This document shows, piece after piece, positions 24,368 to 33,383 of a DNA stretch of 64,000 nucleotides. The stretch covers positions 1 to 64,000 of the forward strand of contig NZ_VYSG01000003.1 in NCBI RefSeq assembly GCF_010667615.1, given 5' to 3'. A program made the translations under genes and the position numbers. Each line of letters opens with the position of its first letter. Position 1 is the stretch's first letter. This DNA comes from Bifidobacterium choloepi. Its GTDB lineage: Bacteria; Actinomycetota; Actinomycetes; Actinomycetales; Bifidobacteriaceae. The notes under the pieces were generated by a model that did not search any database, was not told where the DNA came from, and saw nothing but the letters and a program-made list of their open reading frames with translations.

Positions 24368-25303
24368 CTAGAAGATGCTCGTGTCGCTGATCCGGCGCGC
24401 CACGGTGTTCGCGACGATCAGGAACACGAAGTTGACCACCGAATTGAACAGGCCGATGGCAGTCGAGTAGGAGAACTGGTTGTCGAGGATGCCGATCCGG
24501 TACGTATACGTCGAAATGACTTCCGACGCCGTGATGTTGAGCGTGTTCTGCATCAGCCAGACCTTCTCGAAGCCGACGCCGAGCACCGAACCCATGTTCA
24601 GGATGAGCAGCACGCCGGCCGTCGGCATGATGGCCGGAATGTCGACATACCTGATCAGCTGCAGGCGGCCGGCGCCGTCGATCTTCGCCGCCTCGTACAG
24701 CGCGACGTCGACCGACGAGAGGGCGGCCAGGTAGATGATGCAGTTCCAGCCCATGTGCTGCCAGACCTCGGAGATCCAGTAGATCGGCGTGAAGGCCGAC
24801 GGGTTGCCCATCTCGCTTTCCCGGCCGAAGAACCGGCCAAGCAGGCCGGTGTTCGGCGCCAGGAAGATCTGCAGCATCGAGACCATGACGACGGTGGAGA
24901 TGAAGTGCGGCATGTAGGTGATCGTCTGCACGAATCCCTTGATCCGCTTGCTGCCGATCTGGTTGATCAGCAGCGCCAGGATGATCGGGGCGATGAACCC
25001 CATGGTCAGCGTCCACAGGCTGATGCGGAACGTGTTGCGGATGATCTCGCCGAAGAGCGGATCGTTGAAGAATCGCCGGAAATACTTGAGACCGACCCAC
25101 TTGCCGCCCGTCAGTCCCTTCGTGATGTCGAACTCGCGGAATGCGAGCTGCACGCCATACATTGGGACGTAGGCGAAGAGCAGGATGAAGGCGATCGCCG
25201 GCAGCGTGAGCACCCACAGCTGCCAATACAGCCGGAAGTGCTCCGCCAGCCGGCGATACCATGCGGTCCTCGGCCGCGGGGGAACGGGATTACTGTTCGT
25301 CAC
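24368..25303 (-). CDS. Sugar ABC transporter permease, LplB type
   Basis: 311 residues, six membrane segments, with the EAA loop YEAAKIDGAGRLQLIRYVDIP and the early motif YVPMYGVQLAFREFD typical of LplB/YtbC permeases for complex glycosides. The start is GTG 25303, 14 nt inside the end of the solute-binding protein gene, so translation is coupled. The imported substrate is likely an oligosaccharide later cut by the GH31 enzyme. Confidence 0.9.
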   Translation of the reverse strand: MTNSNPVPPRPRTAWYRRLAEHFRLYWQLWVLTLPAIAFILLFAYVPMYGVQLAFREFDITKGLTGGKWVGLKYFRRFFNDPLFGEIIRNTFRISLWTLTMGFIAPIILALLINQIGSKRIKGFVQTITYMPHFISTVVMVSMLQIFLAPNTGLLGRFFGRESEMGNPSAFTPIYWISEVWQHMGWNCIIYLAALSSVDVALYEAAKIDGAGRLQLIRYVDIPAIMPTAGVLLILNMGSVLGVGFEKVWLMQNTLNITASEVISTYTYRIGILDNQFSYSTAIGLFNSVVNFVFLIVANTVARRISDTSIF

Positions 25304-26924
25304 TGTTCAGATCCACTCCGGCCTCGGCCATCGTCTGCTTGAACGCGTCGTAGACGTCCTGCTCGATGGAGATGTTCTCGTCGAGATTGTTCTTGCCGAG
25401 ATTCTCCACGTAGGCGTCCCACTCCTCGTCGACGCCGCCCTTCGTGACCCACTGCGCGAACTTGCTCATCGCGCCCTGCGTGATGCCGGTGTTGTTGGCG
25501 TTCATCGTGCTGGTCTGTTCCGGTGTCATCGGCATGTTGGCGTAGAGGATGTCGTTGTTGAAGTCGACGTTCGCGTAGTCCTCGTCGTAGACGGCGTCGA
25601 CCGGCTGCACCTCGGTGTGGACGGCCGGCAGGTCGAGCGTGATGTTCTTGCCGAGCCAGCCCGGCGCGCCGTCGGCGAGCGACTGGAAGAACATCCATTC
25701 GGTGGCGTTCTCGTGATCGGACGGAGGATCGAGCACCTTGTATTCGGTGTCGGAGACCTTCTCGACGGCGCTGTCGAACGCGCCGTAGCTCGCCTGCACC
25801 GACATGTCGGAAGAATAGAAGGCGTCCGCGAGCTTGAGCGCCGCGTCCTTGTGCTTGACCTTGGCGGAGATGACGAGGCGGTCGGCCTGGTAGGCGAGGT
25901 CGTCGCCGTTATAGGCCCAGACGGTCGGCTCGGTCTGGTCGGCGGACTTCTTCAGCGCCGGGATCGTGATGTACTGGCCGGAGATCTTCGTGCCGAAGAT
26001 ATCCGACGGCGTCCACATCCACGTCATGCCGACAATGGCGGTCGTGCCCTCGCCCTTCGCGGTGCTGATGTACTTCGACCAGTCGTGCGTGAACGCCTCG
26101 GCGGAGATGACGCCGTCGCTCCACAGGTCGTGCAGGTAGGACACGAGATCCTTGTAGCGTTCGTCGGTCAGGTAGTTCATGACCTTGCCGTCCTTGACGT
26201 ACATGCCCAGCGCGCCGTTGGGCACCGTGATGCCCTCGCTGGCCAGCAGCACGTTCGGCTGGAACAGGCCGAAGCCGCCGGTGCCGGGAGCATTGAAGTC
26301 CAGCGGGATCTCGTCGGCCTTGCCGTTGCCGTTCGGGTCCTGCGTCTTGAAGGCGTTGAGCACCGTGCGCAGCTCGTCCCATGTCGTCGGCACGGCCAGG
26401 CCGAGCTTGTCCAGCCACTGCTTGTTGATGAACATGTGGTTGCTGGTGCGCGCCGTGCCGTTCGTCGAGACGCGCGGCGTGCCGAGGATCTTGCCGTCGG
26501 TCGTCGTCGAGATGACCTGCGCGTAGGGCTCGGCCTCGAACATCTTCGAGACGTTCGGCATGTTGGCGAGTTCGGGCTTGAGGTCGAGGAACAGGCTGCC
26601 GTATTCGCCCATGTCTCCGGACCCGAAACCGCCGATCGTCACGTCGGCCACCTCGCCGGCGGCGAGCGACGCCTGCTTCTGCTGGTCCCACGACGAGGAC
26701 GCGACGTCCTGCCATTCGATGGAGCATCCGCAGGCCGTCTCGAGGTCCTTGGTCCACTCCATGTCCTCCATTTTCTCGGCGCGGGCGTCCTTGACGACCT
26801 GCACGGTGACGATGGGCCGTCCATCGTCCGTCATGGCGTCGTCGCCGCCGCTGCCGCAGGCCGACAGCGCCATCGTCAGCACGACTGCCATCGACGTTGC
26901 CTGTACTAGGGTGCGTTTGTTCAT
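25290..26924 (-). CDS. Sugar-binding lipoprotein of the ABC transporter (CUT1, LipO type)
   Basis: 544 residues. The signal peptide ends in the lipobox LSAC with the lipidated Cys23. The mature protein is an extracellular solute-binding protein of the large (about 500-residue) class that accompanies LplB/LplC permeases. DPNGNGKADEIP (about 195-206) is the calcium-binding loop common in this class. First gene of the leftward operon SBP-permease-permease-GH31-YesL. AGGAGGAAC lies ahead of ATG 26924, and the candidate regulatory element at 27014-27046 is about 90 bp upstream. Confidence 0.9.
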   Translation of the reverse strand: MNKRTLVQATSMAVVLTMALSACGSGGDDAMTDDGRPIVTVQVVKDARAEKMEDMEWTKDLETACGCSIEWQDVASSSWDQQKQASLAAGEVADVTIGGFGSGDMGEYGSLFLDLKPELANMPNVSKMFEAEPYAQVISTTTDGKILGTPRVSTNGTARTSNHMFINKQWLDKLGLAVPTTWDELRTVLNAFKTQDPNGNGKADEIPLDFNAPGTGGFGLFQPNVLLASEGITVPNGALGMYVKDGKVMNYLTDERYKDLVSYLHDLWSDGVISAEAFTHDWSKYISTAKGEGTTAIVGMTWMWTPSDIFGTKISGQYITIPALKKSADQTEPTVWAYNGDDLAYQADRLVISAKVKHKDAALKLADAFYSSDMSVQASYGAFDSAVEKVSDTEYKVLDPPSDHENATEWMFFQSLADGAPGWLGKNITLDLPAVHTEVQPVDAVYDEDYANVDFNNDILYANMPMTPEQTSTMNANNTGITQGAMSKFAQWVTKGGVDEEWDAYVENLGKNNLDENISIEQDVYDAFKQTMAEAGVDLNSDEQ

Positions 26925-27013
26925 GGTGCGAAGTTCCTCCTTCTCACTCCGACCGGCATCAACTTGCCAGAAGCCACGGCATCATTGCCATGGTGGTATT
27001 GAATGTAAAGATG

Positions 27014-27046
27014 ATGAAAACCTATCGCAAAATTTTCAGCATGTTT
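27014..27046 (-). promoter_or_regulatory. 33-bp conserved element upstream of the sugar operon
   Basis: Read toward the operon, this stretch contains AAAATTTTGCGATA. About 28 of 33 positions match an element at 28171-28203 in the same relation to the MIP-channel gene. It is a candidate operator or promoter for the LacI regulator encoded between them. Confidence 0.5.
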
Positions 27047-27131
27047 CGTCGGGTTTGCCGCATAACGCATCGCATTTCGCCAAACGCACGTATGATGACC
27101 TACGAAACGAGTGCGACAAGGAGGCGGCCCG

Positions 27132-28145
27132 ATGGGTACGACGTTGATTGACATTGCCGAGAAGGCCGGCGTCAGTCAGGCCACGGTGTCCCGCGTCATC
27201 AACGCGAAGCCGGGCGCCTCCGAACAGTCGAGAAAAAAGGTGCTCGCGGCCATCGAGGAACTGGGGCTTCCGCTGGACCGGCTGCAGCGCAACGGCACGA
27301 AGCTCGTGGCCATCGTGACGCCGGACCTGTCCAATCCGATCTTCGCCGAATACGTCACGGCGCTCGTCACGCTGTTCGCCCGGCGCGGGTTGCTCGCCAT
27401 CGTCTGCGCCTATTCGCTCGCCGGCACGTCCGAGGAGGGCTTCGTGCGCATGCTGGCCACCCAGTCGCCGGTCGGCGCCGTGTTCCTGTCCGGCACCTAC
27501 GACCTGCAGGACGGTTCGGACGACGTGTACCGTCCGCTGGTCGAGCGGCATGTGCCGCTCGTCTTCGTCAACGGCTCCGAGGCGCGGGAATCGGCGCTGG
27601 TCGTCGGCACCGACGACGCGGCGGCGATGACGATGGCCGTGCGGCATCTCGCCGACCTGGGCCACGAGCGCATCGGCCTGCTGATGGGGGACCGCGACCA
27701 CCTTCCGTCGATCGTCAAGGAGCGGGCGGCCCGCGAGTTCCTCGCCGCGCGGGGCATCGACGTGCCGTCCGGGCTGACGGCGTGGACGACGTACGGCGTC
27801 GAATCCGGCCGCCAGGCCGCCCGGCGCATCCTCGAGAACGGCGCGACGGCCATCGCCTGCGCCAGCGACGAGCTCGCGCTCGGCGCCGTCAGGGCCGCGC
27901 TGGCGATGGGGCTCGACGTGCCGGGCGACGTCTCCGTCACCGGCTATGACGATTCGCCGCTGATGGGCGCCGTCACGCCGGCGCTCACGACGGTGCGCCA
28001 GCCGGTGCGGGCGATCTCCCGGGCCGTCGTCAACAGCCTGGCGGCGCGCATTGCGGGGCGCGGCGACGCCGACGACGACGGGCTGCTGCTGCTCGAGCCC
28101 GAGCTGGTGGTCCGCGAGACCACGGCTCCCTGCCGGCATGCGTAG
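27132..28145 (+). CDS. LacI-family transcriptional regulator of the sugar operon
   Basis: 337 residues, normal length. The HTH is TLIDIAEKAGVSQATVSRVI (residues about 3-22), and the effector domain starts at about residue 58 (LVAIVTPDLSNPIFAEYV). ATG 27132 has AAGGAGGCGG 5-12 nt upstream; the in-frame codon at 27111 lies ahead of that site and is unlikely. It is transcribed divergently from the SBP-permease-GH31 operon, the standard layout for a local repressor whose inducer is the imported or digested sugar. Confidence 0.88.
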   Translation: MGTTLIDIAEKAGVSQATVSRVINAKPGASEQSRKKVLAAIEELGLPLDRLQRNGTKLVAIVTPDLSNPIFAEYVTALVTLFARRGLLAIVCAYSLAGTSEEGFVRMLATQSPVGAVFLSGTYDLQDGSDDVYRPLVERHVPLVFVNGSEARESALVVGTDDAAAMTMAVRHLADLGHERIGLLMGDRDHLPSIVKERAAREFLAARGIDVPSGLTAWTTYGVESGRQAARRILENGATAIACASDELALGAVRAALAMGLDVPGDVSVTGYDDSPLMGAVTPALTTVRQPVRAISRAVVNSLAARIAGRGDADDDGLLLLEPELVVRETTAPCRHA

Positions 28146-28170
28146 CGCCGGAAATGCAACACCCGATTGA

Positions 28171-28203
28171 ATACATTCTGAATATTTTGCGATATTTTTT
28201 CAT
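28171..28203 (+). promoter_or_regulatory. Second copy of the 33-bp element, upstream of the MIP channel gene
   Basis: ATTCTGAATATTTTGCGATA and flanks match the inverted copy at 27014-27046. The pair brackets the LacI gene as inverted repeats about 1.1 kb apart. Confidence 0.5.
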
Positions 28204-28452
28204 TTGTTTACGATGCGTGGTGTCCTTCCTGACCGCCCGGCCGCCACTGGCGCGATGGGTGAGGGGTCGCCTGGCTCCGCGGCACGGTCGAATACCCGGA
28301 CAGCCCCCGACCACCCCCCGAGGTAGACTACTTTCGCATATCCCTTTTTCCCACGCGAGACGACTCGAGGGGAGAATCGTGTCCATGCGCGGTCCGAGCG
28401 AGAGAGACGGACCGGCTTTTTCTCGAGAGAAGTAGATTAAGGACAATTCCAA
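28204..28452 (+). other. Leader/promoter region of the MIP channel gene
   Basis: About 250 bp without a gene: a GC-rich middle and the direct upstream site AAGGACAATTCC. ACTACTTTC near 28327 may be part of a promoter; not certain. Confidence 0.35.
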
Positions 28453-29187
28453 GTGGAGTACTCACTCTTTGCCAAGCTGGTGGCTGAGTTCGTCGGCACG
28501 GCCATCCTGATGATTTTCGGCAACGGCTCCGTCGCCAATGTCGAGCTGAAGAACACGAAGGGTCACAACGCCGGCTGGATCAACATCGCGATGGGCTACG
28601 GCTTCGGCGTCATGTTCCCGGTGCTGATGTTCGGCGGTGTCTCCGGCGCGCAGATCAACCCGGCCATGACGATCGCGCAGGCCGTCAACGGCATGTTCTC
28701 CTGGAGCCTCGTCGTTCCGTACATCATTGCGCAGCTGCTCGGCGCCGCCGTCGGCCAGCTCGTCGTCTACATCACCTACTACCCGCACTACAAGGAGACG
28801 GAGAGCGCGGAAGCGATTCTCGCGTCGTTCTGCACCACCGACGCCTACGAGAGCCGCGTGAACTACTTCATCAACGAGTTCTTCGGCACGCTGATCCTCG
28901 TCCTCGGCGCGCTGTGCTGCCTCGAGCTGCAGTGGGGCTCGTCGAGCTACGCGGCCGCGTCGATCGTCGTCGGCTTCATCGTCTGGGGCCTCGTCACGTC
29001 GATGGGTGGCCCGACTGGCCCTGGCCTGAACCCGGCCCGCGACCTGATGCCGCGCGTCCTGCACTCGATCCTGCCGATCCCGCACAAGGGTTCGTCGCGC
29101 TGGAACGAGGCCTGGATCCCGGTCGTCGCCCCGATCTGCGGCGCGATCATCGGCGCCTGGATCTTCAAGTCGACGTTCGCCATCTGA
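28453..29187 (+). CDS. glpF: MIP-family channel, glycerol-facilitator type
   Basis: 244 residues, six membrane helices plus two half-helices. The two NPA boxes are SGAQINPAMT and GLNPARDLMPR. The Asp after NPAR marks the aquaglyceroporin (GlpF) branch, not water-only aquaporins. It moves glycerol or similar small polyols passively. The start is GTG 28453 (MEYSLFAKLVAEF), with AAGGA about 9 nt upstream. It is followed by a strong terminator, so it is probably monocistronic. It shares a 33-bp upstream element with the neighbouring sugar operon. Confidence 0.9.
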   Translation: MEYSLFAKLVAEFVGTAILMIFGNGSVANVELKNTKGHNAGWINIAMGYGFGVMFPVLMFGGVSGAQINPAMTIAQAVNGMFSWSLVVPYIIAQLLGAAVGQLVVYITYYPHYKETESAEAILASFCTTDAYESRVNYFINEFFGTLILVLGALCCLELQWGSSSYAAASIVVGFIVWGLVTSMGGPTGPGLNPARDLMPRVLHSILPIPHKGSSRWNEAWIPVVAPICGAIIGAWIFKSTFAI

Positions 29188-29222
29188 TCGGCCGGGCTGC
29201 CTCGCCGTTCGCCTGACGCTGG

Positions 29223-29260
29223 AAGGATCCCCGCGGGAAACTCCGCGGGGATCCTTCTTT
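29223..29260 (+). terminator. Terminator after glpF
   Basis: The 14-bp perfect stem AAGGATCCCCGCGG/CCGCGGGGATCCTT (29223-29236/29243-29256), with a 6-nt loop, is followed by CTTTCT. Confidence 0.9.
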
Positions 29261-29261
29261 C

Positions 29262-29267
29262 TATACT
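29262..29267 (+). promoter_or_regulatory. -10 box for a leaderless transcript
   Basis: TATACT is followed by 8 nt and then the ATG of the next gene, with no ribosome site between. The transcript most likely begins at the start codon. Confidence 0.6.
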
Positions 29268-29275
29268 GGGCAGCT

Positions 29276-30178
29276 ATGGGCAAGCAGAAGCAGGGCGGCA
29301 ATCGGCGGCATGACGGGCGCGTGAGTTCGGACCGCGCGGGATGGCGGTTCGTCGCCATCGTCGTCGCGATCGCGATCGTCGCGGCGCTCGTCGCCGTCAG
29401 CATGAGGACGATGCCGGGCGACGCGACGGCCGCGGCCGGACGACAGGAAACGTCGTCGGTGCCGGCGAGCGGCCCGGCCTCGGCGACGGCCTCCGCGAAG
29501 GCTTCCGCCTCGGCGGACGAGTCGTCATCGGCTTCCGCTTCGTCGACATCCCCGGCGTCGGCGTCGTCGGCCGAATCGTCCGACAATGACTCCGCGAAAA
29601 TCGCCGCGCTGGAAGCCAACCTCACCGGCGCCGAGAAGAACGAAATCCTGACGAAGGCCAAGCAGACGGCGCTCGAGTACGACAAGACGCCGACGACGCT
29701 CAAGTACTGCGTGGCCGGCAAGGGCGATGTCGGCTCGCTGACCGGCTTCGAGAACACGATTTTCCGCGTGCTCAACGACCCGCGCGGCTGGCCGCGCGCC
29801 GGCGTCGTGTTCGAGCAGGCCGACAGCGGCTGCGACTTCACGATCGTGCTGGCGGCGCCGAGCGAGATGAAGACGTTCGCCGACGGCTGCTCCGACCAGT
29901 ACAGCTGCCGCGTCGGTGACGACGTCATCATCAACAAGGAACGCTGGGACGACGGCGTCGAGGCGTGGCTCGCCGCCGGCGGCACGCTGTCGCAGTACCG
30001 CACGATGGTCATCAATCACGAGGTCGGCCACCGGCTCGGCCACGTCGACAACGAGACGACGTGCGCCGGCGCGGGACAGGCGGCGCCGCTGATGCAGGAA
30101 CAGTCGATGTCGCTGCGCGGCTGCTCGCCGAACGCGTGGCCGCTCGACGACGAACTGTGGACGGACCTCGCGTACTGA
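29276..30178 (+). CDS. DUF3152 protein, membrane-anchored metallopeptidase-like
   Basis: 300 residues. An N-terminal anchor (about 23-44, FVAIVVAIAIVAALVAVSM) is followed by a low-complexity Ser/Ala linker (about 60-102) and then the DUF3152 domain to the end. The domain contains NHEVGHRLGH (HExxH-like zinc site with a third His), a TCAGAG...PLMQEQ segment and several Cys, all features of this actinobacterial metallopeptidase-like family. It probably acts outside the membrane; the substrate is unknown. Leaderless start at ATG 29276. Confidence 0.8.
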   Translation: MGKQKQGGNRRHDGRVSSDRAGWRFVAIVVAIAIVAALVAVSMRTMPGDATAAAGRQETSSVPASGPASATASAKASASADESSSASASSTSPASASSAESSDNDSAKIAALEANLTGAEKNEILTKAKQTALEYDKTPTTLKYCVAGKGDVGSLTGFENTIFRVLNDPRGWPRAGVVFEQADSGCDFTIVLAAPSEMKTFADGCSDQYSCRVGDDVIINKERWDDGVEAWLAAGGTLSQYRTMVINHEVGHRLGHVDNETTCAGAGQAAPLMQEQSMSLRGCSPNAWPLDDELWTDLAY

Positions 30179-30244
30179 ACACTTGAACGATTCTCGAACG
30201 ATTCTTCCGGCGTCCGTCCGTGACGCCGACTGGAGGCTGACTGG

Positions 30245-31378
30245 ATGACGGGACGATTCGCGCCGACGCCGTCGGGACGCATGCACCTGGGCAACGCGTA
30301 CGCGATGCTCGGGGCGTGGCTCGTGGAGCGGGCGCGCGGCGGCCGCGCCGACGGTGACGGCGACGCCCGCGGCGGCCGGATGCTGCTGCGGATCGAGGAC
30401 ATCGACGAGCCGCGCGTGATGGCGGGCGCCGACCGGTGGATCATGGACGATCTCGACTGGCTCGGGCTCGACTGGTCCGCCGAGGAGGGCGTGAGCCCGC
30501 TGTGGCAGACCGGCCGGCAGGCGATCTACGAGGAGGCGTTCGACCTGCTGCGGCAGGCCGGACTCGTCTACCCGTGCTTCTGCTCGCGCGCCGACATTCG
30601 CGCCGCGTCGGCGCCGCAGGAAGGCGACGGCTTCGTCGTCTATCCCGGCACGTGCCGGCGGCTGATCGACGACGATCCTTCCGCCGTGCGCGAGCGCCTC
30701 GCCGCCGGCGACCGGCACTCGTGGCGGCTGCGGATGCCGGAGGGGCACGATCCGTCCGGCAATACGGCCAACGGTTCCACCGGCTCCATCGTGACGTTCG
30801 ACGACATGATCTACGGGCCGCAGCGGTTCGACCTCGCGCGCGATGTCGGCGACACCGTCATCCGCCGGTCCGACGGCATCTTCTCGTACCAGCTGGTCGT
30901 CGTCGTCGACGACCTGCTGACCGGCGTCGACGACATCGTGCGCGGCCGCGACCTGCTGCGCTCGACGGCGCTGCAGATCCACCTGCGCGACCTGCTCGCC
31001 GGGCTGGGATTCGGCGGTGATGGCGCACGGGAAACGGCGGACGGCGCACCGTCGCCGCGGCATCCGGGGTATGCGCACCTGCCGCTGATCGACAACGCGG
31101 CCGGCGTGCGGCTCGCGAAGAGGACGCGCTCGCTTGATCTCGGCTACCTGCGCTCGCGGGGCGTCGCGGCCGAACAGGTCGTCGGCTACTGCGCGGCGCT
31201 GCTCGGCCTGCCGGTGCGGGGCGGTTTCGCCGACGACGTGACTACTCCGGAAGACCCGCGCTTCCGACCCGTGCCGCTGACGGCCGCCGAGGCGCTCGAC
31301 CTGTTCTCGTGGGAATCGTTGCGCGGTAACCTGACGGACCGCAAGCTTCCTTCCGACAATCCGTTCCTGAACGAGTAA
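30245..31378 (+). CDS. gluQ: Glutamyl-queuosine tRNA(Asp) synthetase
   Basis: 377 residues. A GluRS catalytic-core paralogue without anticodon-binding domain. It shows [15 protein letters not shown] (HIGH region), the zinc site CFCSR with YPGTCRR and RLAKR in place of KMSKS. It ligates glutamate to queuosine in tRNA-Asp and similar tRNAs. The length exceeds the usual ~300 because of Gly/Asp-rich loops, such as one near residues 31-42. GGAGGCTGACTGG precedes ATG 30245. Next to a PLP-homeostasis gene 10 nt downstream, likely co-transcribed. Confidence 0.88.
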   Translation: MTGRFAPTPSGRMHLGNAYAMLGAWLVERARGGRADGDGDARGGRMLLRIEDIDEPRVMAGADRWIMDDLDWLGLDWSAEEGVSPLWQTGRQAIYEEAFDLLRQAGLVYPCFCSRADIRAASAPQEGDGFVVYPGTCRRLIDDDPSAVRERLAAGDRHSWRLRMPEGHDPSGNTANGSTGSIVTFDDMIYGPQRFDLARDVGDTVIRRSDGIFSYQLVVVVDDLLTGVDDIVRGRDLLRSTALQIHLRDLLAGLGFGGDGARETADGAPSPRHPGYAHLPLIDNAAGVRLAKRTRSLDLGYLRSRGVAAEQVVGYCAALLGLPVRGGFADDVTTPEDPRFRPVPLTAAEALDLFSWESLRGNLTDRKLPSDNPFLNE

Positions 31379-31388
31379 GGTGGGGAGC

Positions 31389-32237
31389 ATGACAGCGTAT
31401 ATGGACCACAAGGACCTGACGAACGAGACGATCGAGCCGCGGCGGGCGGCGGAAATCCGCGATGGCGCGCGGCGCGTGCTCGACCGCATCGCGACGGCGG
31501 AGCTCGAGGCCGGCCGGCCGGAGGGGTCGGTCACGCTGCTGGCCGCGACGAAGACGCGCGACGTCGGCGAGATCATGGCGGCCATCGACGCCGGCGTGCG
31601 GATGGTCGGCGCCAACCGGCCGCAGGAACTCGTCGCGAAGATCGACGGCCTGCGGTACTGCTGCTCCCAGCGCGGGCTGACAGTCGGCGTCCACGACTTC
31701 GACGTCGAGGACGGCAACGATCCGTCCGCCATGGCCACCGTCGACTCGACGCACATTCCGGTCCACCTCATCGGCCAGCTGCAGGCCAACAAGATCGGCA
31801 AGATCCTGCCGTACGCCAACGTCGTCGAATCGGTCGACTCGCTCGACCTCGCGACGAAGATCGCCCGGCGCGCCGTCGTGCGCGGCAACGCCGTCGGCGT
31901 CATGCTCGAGGTCAACGAGTCCGGCGAGGAATCGAAGTCCGGCTGCCGGCCCGAGGAAGCCTGTGACCTGGCCGGCGCGATCGGTGAGCTCGACGGCGTC
32001 GAGCTGACCGGCCTGATGACGATCGGCGCCCACGTCGACGACGAAACCGAAATCCGCCGCTGCTTCGCCGACCTGCGCGGGCTGCGCGACCGCATCGCCG
32101 CCTCCGGCATGACCGGCACGGCCGGCTGCCGCGAACTGTCGATGGGCATGAGCGGCGACATGGAGCTCGCCATCCGGGAAGGCGCCACGATCGTCCGCGT
32201 CGGCACCGCGATCTTCGGGCCGCGCGCGTTCATCTGA
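31389..32237 (+). CDS. YggS/PROSC-family pyridoxal 5'-phosphate homeostasis protein
   Basis: 282 residues. Single-domain alanine-racemase-like barrel that binds PLP. The cofactor lysine is Lys55 in LLAATKTRD. HLIGQLQANKIGKILP and ELSMGMSGDMELAIREGATIVRVGTAIFG (in part) are family signatures. The stretch CCSQRGLTVGVHDFDVEDGN is an insertion that makes it longer than the usual ~230. ATG 31389 follows GGTGGGGAG. It is coupled to gluQ and closed by a family palindrome. Confidence 0.88.
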   Translation: MTAYMDHKDLTNETIEPRRAAEIRDGARRVLDRIATAELEAGRPEGSVTLLAATKTRDVGEIMAAIDAGVRMVGANRPQELVAKIDGLRYCCSQRGLTVGVHDFDVEDGNDPSAMATVDSTHIPVHLIGQLQANKIGKILPYANVVESVDSLDLATKIARRAVVRGNAVGVMLEVNESGEESKSGCRPEEACDLAGAIGELDGVELTGLMTIGAHVDDETEIRRCFADLRGLRDRIAASGMTGTAGCRELSMGMSGDMELAIREGATIVRVGTAIFGPRAFI

Positions 32238-32245
32238 GCCGCATC

Positions 32246-32286
32246 CTGATGTCGCGAACCCGGGCCGGCAGCCCGGGTTCGCGACA
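32246..32286 (+). terminator. Palindrome of the GATGTCGCRAACCCG family after the YggS gene
   Basis: An 18-bp perfect stem (32246-32263/32269-32286) with loop CGGCA, 9 nt after the stop codon. Confidence 0.75.
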
Positions 32287-32367
32287 TCAAGGGGAAAGAG
32301 CTCCTTGTCGGGGAGGTTCTCTTCCCGGGAGAGATGGAACACGGAAGAATCGTGCCGGTGCCGGCAG

Positions 32368-32373
32368 TAGAGT
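32368..32373 (+). promoter_or_regulatory. -10 box for a leaderless transcript
   Basis: TAGAGT ends 6 nt before ATG 32380, and no ribosome site exists in between. Confidence 0.55.
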
Positions 32374-32379
32374 GGTCGT

Positions 32380-33204
32380 ATGAGAATTGCACGATTCATC
32401 CATGACAATGAGATGCCGCAGTATGCGTTCGTCCAGCGCGACGAACAGGACGGCAAGGACTATCTCGTGGCGCTCGCCGGCTTCCCGTTCTCCGGACAGC
32501 CGATGACGCCGACCGGCGAGCGGTACGCCGTCGACGCCGACGGCATCCGGCTGCTCGCGCCGGTGCTGCCGTCGAAGATCTACGGCCTCGCGAAGAACTA
32601 CGAGGCGCACGCCGAATACATGCACGACCAGGGCTGGAGCGACGAGGAACACGCCCCGGAGGCGCCGGTCGTCTTCATGAAGCCGAGCACGTCGGTCATC
32701 GGCCCGGACGATCCGATCGTCTTCCCGCCGATTTCGCACGACATGAACTTCGAGCCGGAAGTCGCCGTCGTCATCGGGCGCATCGCGAAGAACGTCGACG
32801 AGGAGCACGCGATGGACTACGTCATGGGCTTCACCTGCACGAACGACGTGACGCTGCGCGACCTGCAGAACACCGATCCGATGTGGACGCGCGCGAAGGG
32901 CTTCGACACCGCGTGCCCGCTCGGCCCGTGGATCGTCACGAAGGACGAGTTCGACTGGCGCGACGCGAAGATCTCGTTCGCGAAGAACGGCGAGAACGTC
33001 GAGGCCGCGTCCGGCACGACGGCGAACCTGATCCACGGCATTCCCGAACAGATCGCGTTCATCTCGCAGTTCTCGACGTTGCTGCCGGGCGACGTCATCC
33101 TGACCGGCACGCCGGATGCCACCGGCTCCCTCACCCCCGGCGACGAAGCCGTCGTCACGGTGGAGGGCATCGGCCAGCTGAGGAACATCGTCGTCAAGGG
33201 TTGA
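32380..33204 (+). CDS. Fumarylacetoacetate-hydrolase-family protein
   Basis: 274 residues. N-terminal ~70 residues, then the FAH fold. Seen: VFMKPSTSVIGPDDPIV, NFEPEVAVVIGR (metal-binding Glu residues), GFTCTNDVTLRDLQ and KGFDTACPLGPWIV. Family members hydrolyse or decarboxylate C-C bonds of keto acids, or act as oxaloacetate decarboxylase/tautomerase. The precise reaction cannot be predicted. Leaderless start at ATG 32380. It is followed by a large composite palindrome. Confidence 0.85.
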   Translation: MRIARFIHDNEMPQYAFVQRDEQDGKDYLVALAGFPFSGQPMTPTGERYAVDADGIRLLAPVLPSKIYGLAKNYEAHAEYMHDQGWSDEEHAPEAPVVFMKPSTSVIGPDDPIVFPPISHDMNFEPEVAVVIGRIAKNVDEEHAMDYVMGFTCTNDVTLRDLQNTDPMWTRAKGFDTACPLGPWIVTKDEFDWRDAKISFAKNGENVEAASGTTANLIHGIPEQIAFISQFSTLLPGDVILTGTPDATGSLTPGDEAVVTVEGIGQLRNIVVKG

Positions 33205-33225
33205 GTCCGCACAGGCGCCCTGGAA

Positions 33226-33376
33226 GGGAGCTGTCGAGCGTAGCGAGACTGAGGGTCGACCGCCGACGTCGCCGCAGGCGACGAGAGCGCGCTGGTACGT
33301 AACCTTACGTTCCAGCGCGCACTCCGCCTTCGGCGGTCGTGCGGTCGACCCTCAGGCCGCTTCGCGGCCAGCTCCC
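33226..33376 (+). repeat. Multi-branched composite palindrome (possible structured RNA)
   Basis: The closing stem GGGAGCTG (33226-33233)/CAGCTCCC (33369-33376) encloses several elements. The 15-bp stem CTGAGGGTCGACCGC (249-263)/(341-355) holds three side hairpins: CGTCGCC-GCA-GGCGACG, a long GCGCGCTGG/CCAGCGCGC stem extended by ACGTAA/TTACGT, and CCGCC-TTC-GGCGG. Next to it is GGCCGC-TTC-GCGGCC (355-369). All arms complement closely, giving a branched fold with TTC loops. There is no gene; 22 nt after the FAH-family stop codon. Confidence 0.75.
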
Positions 33377-33383
33377 GGAGAAG

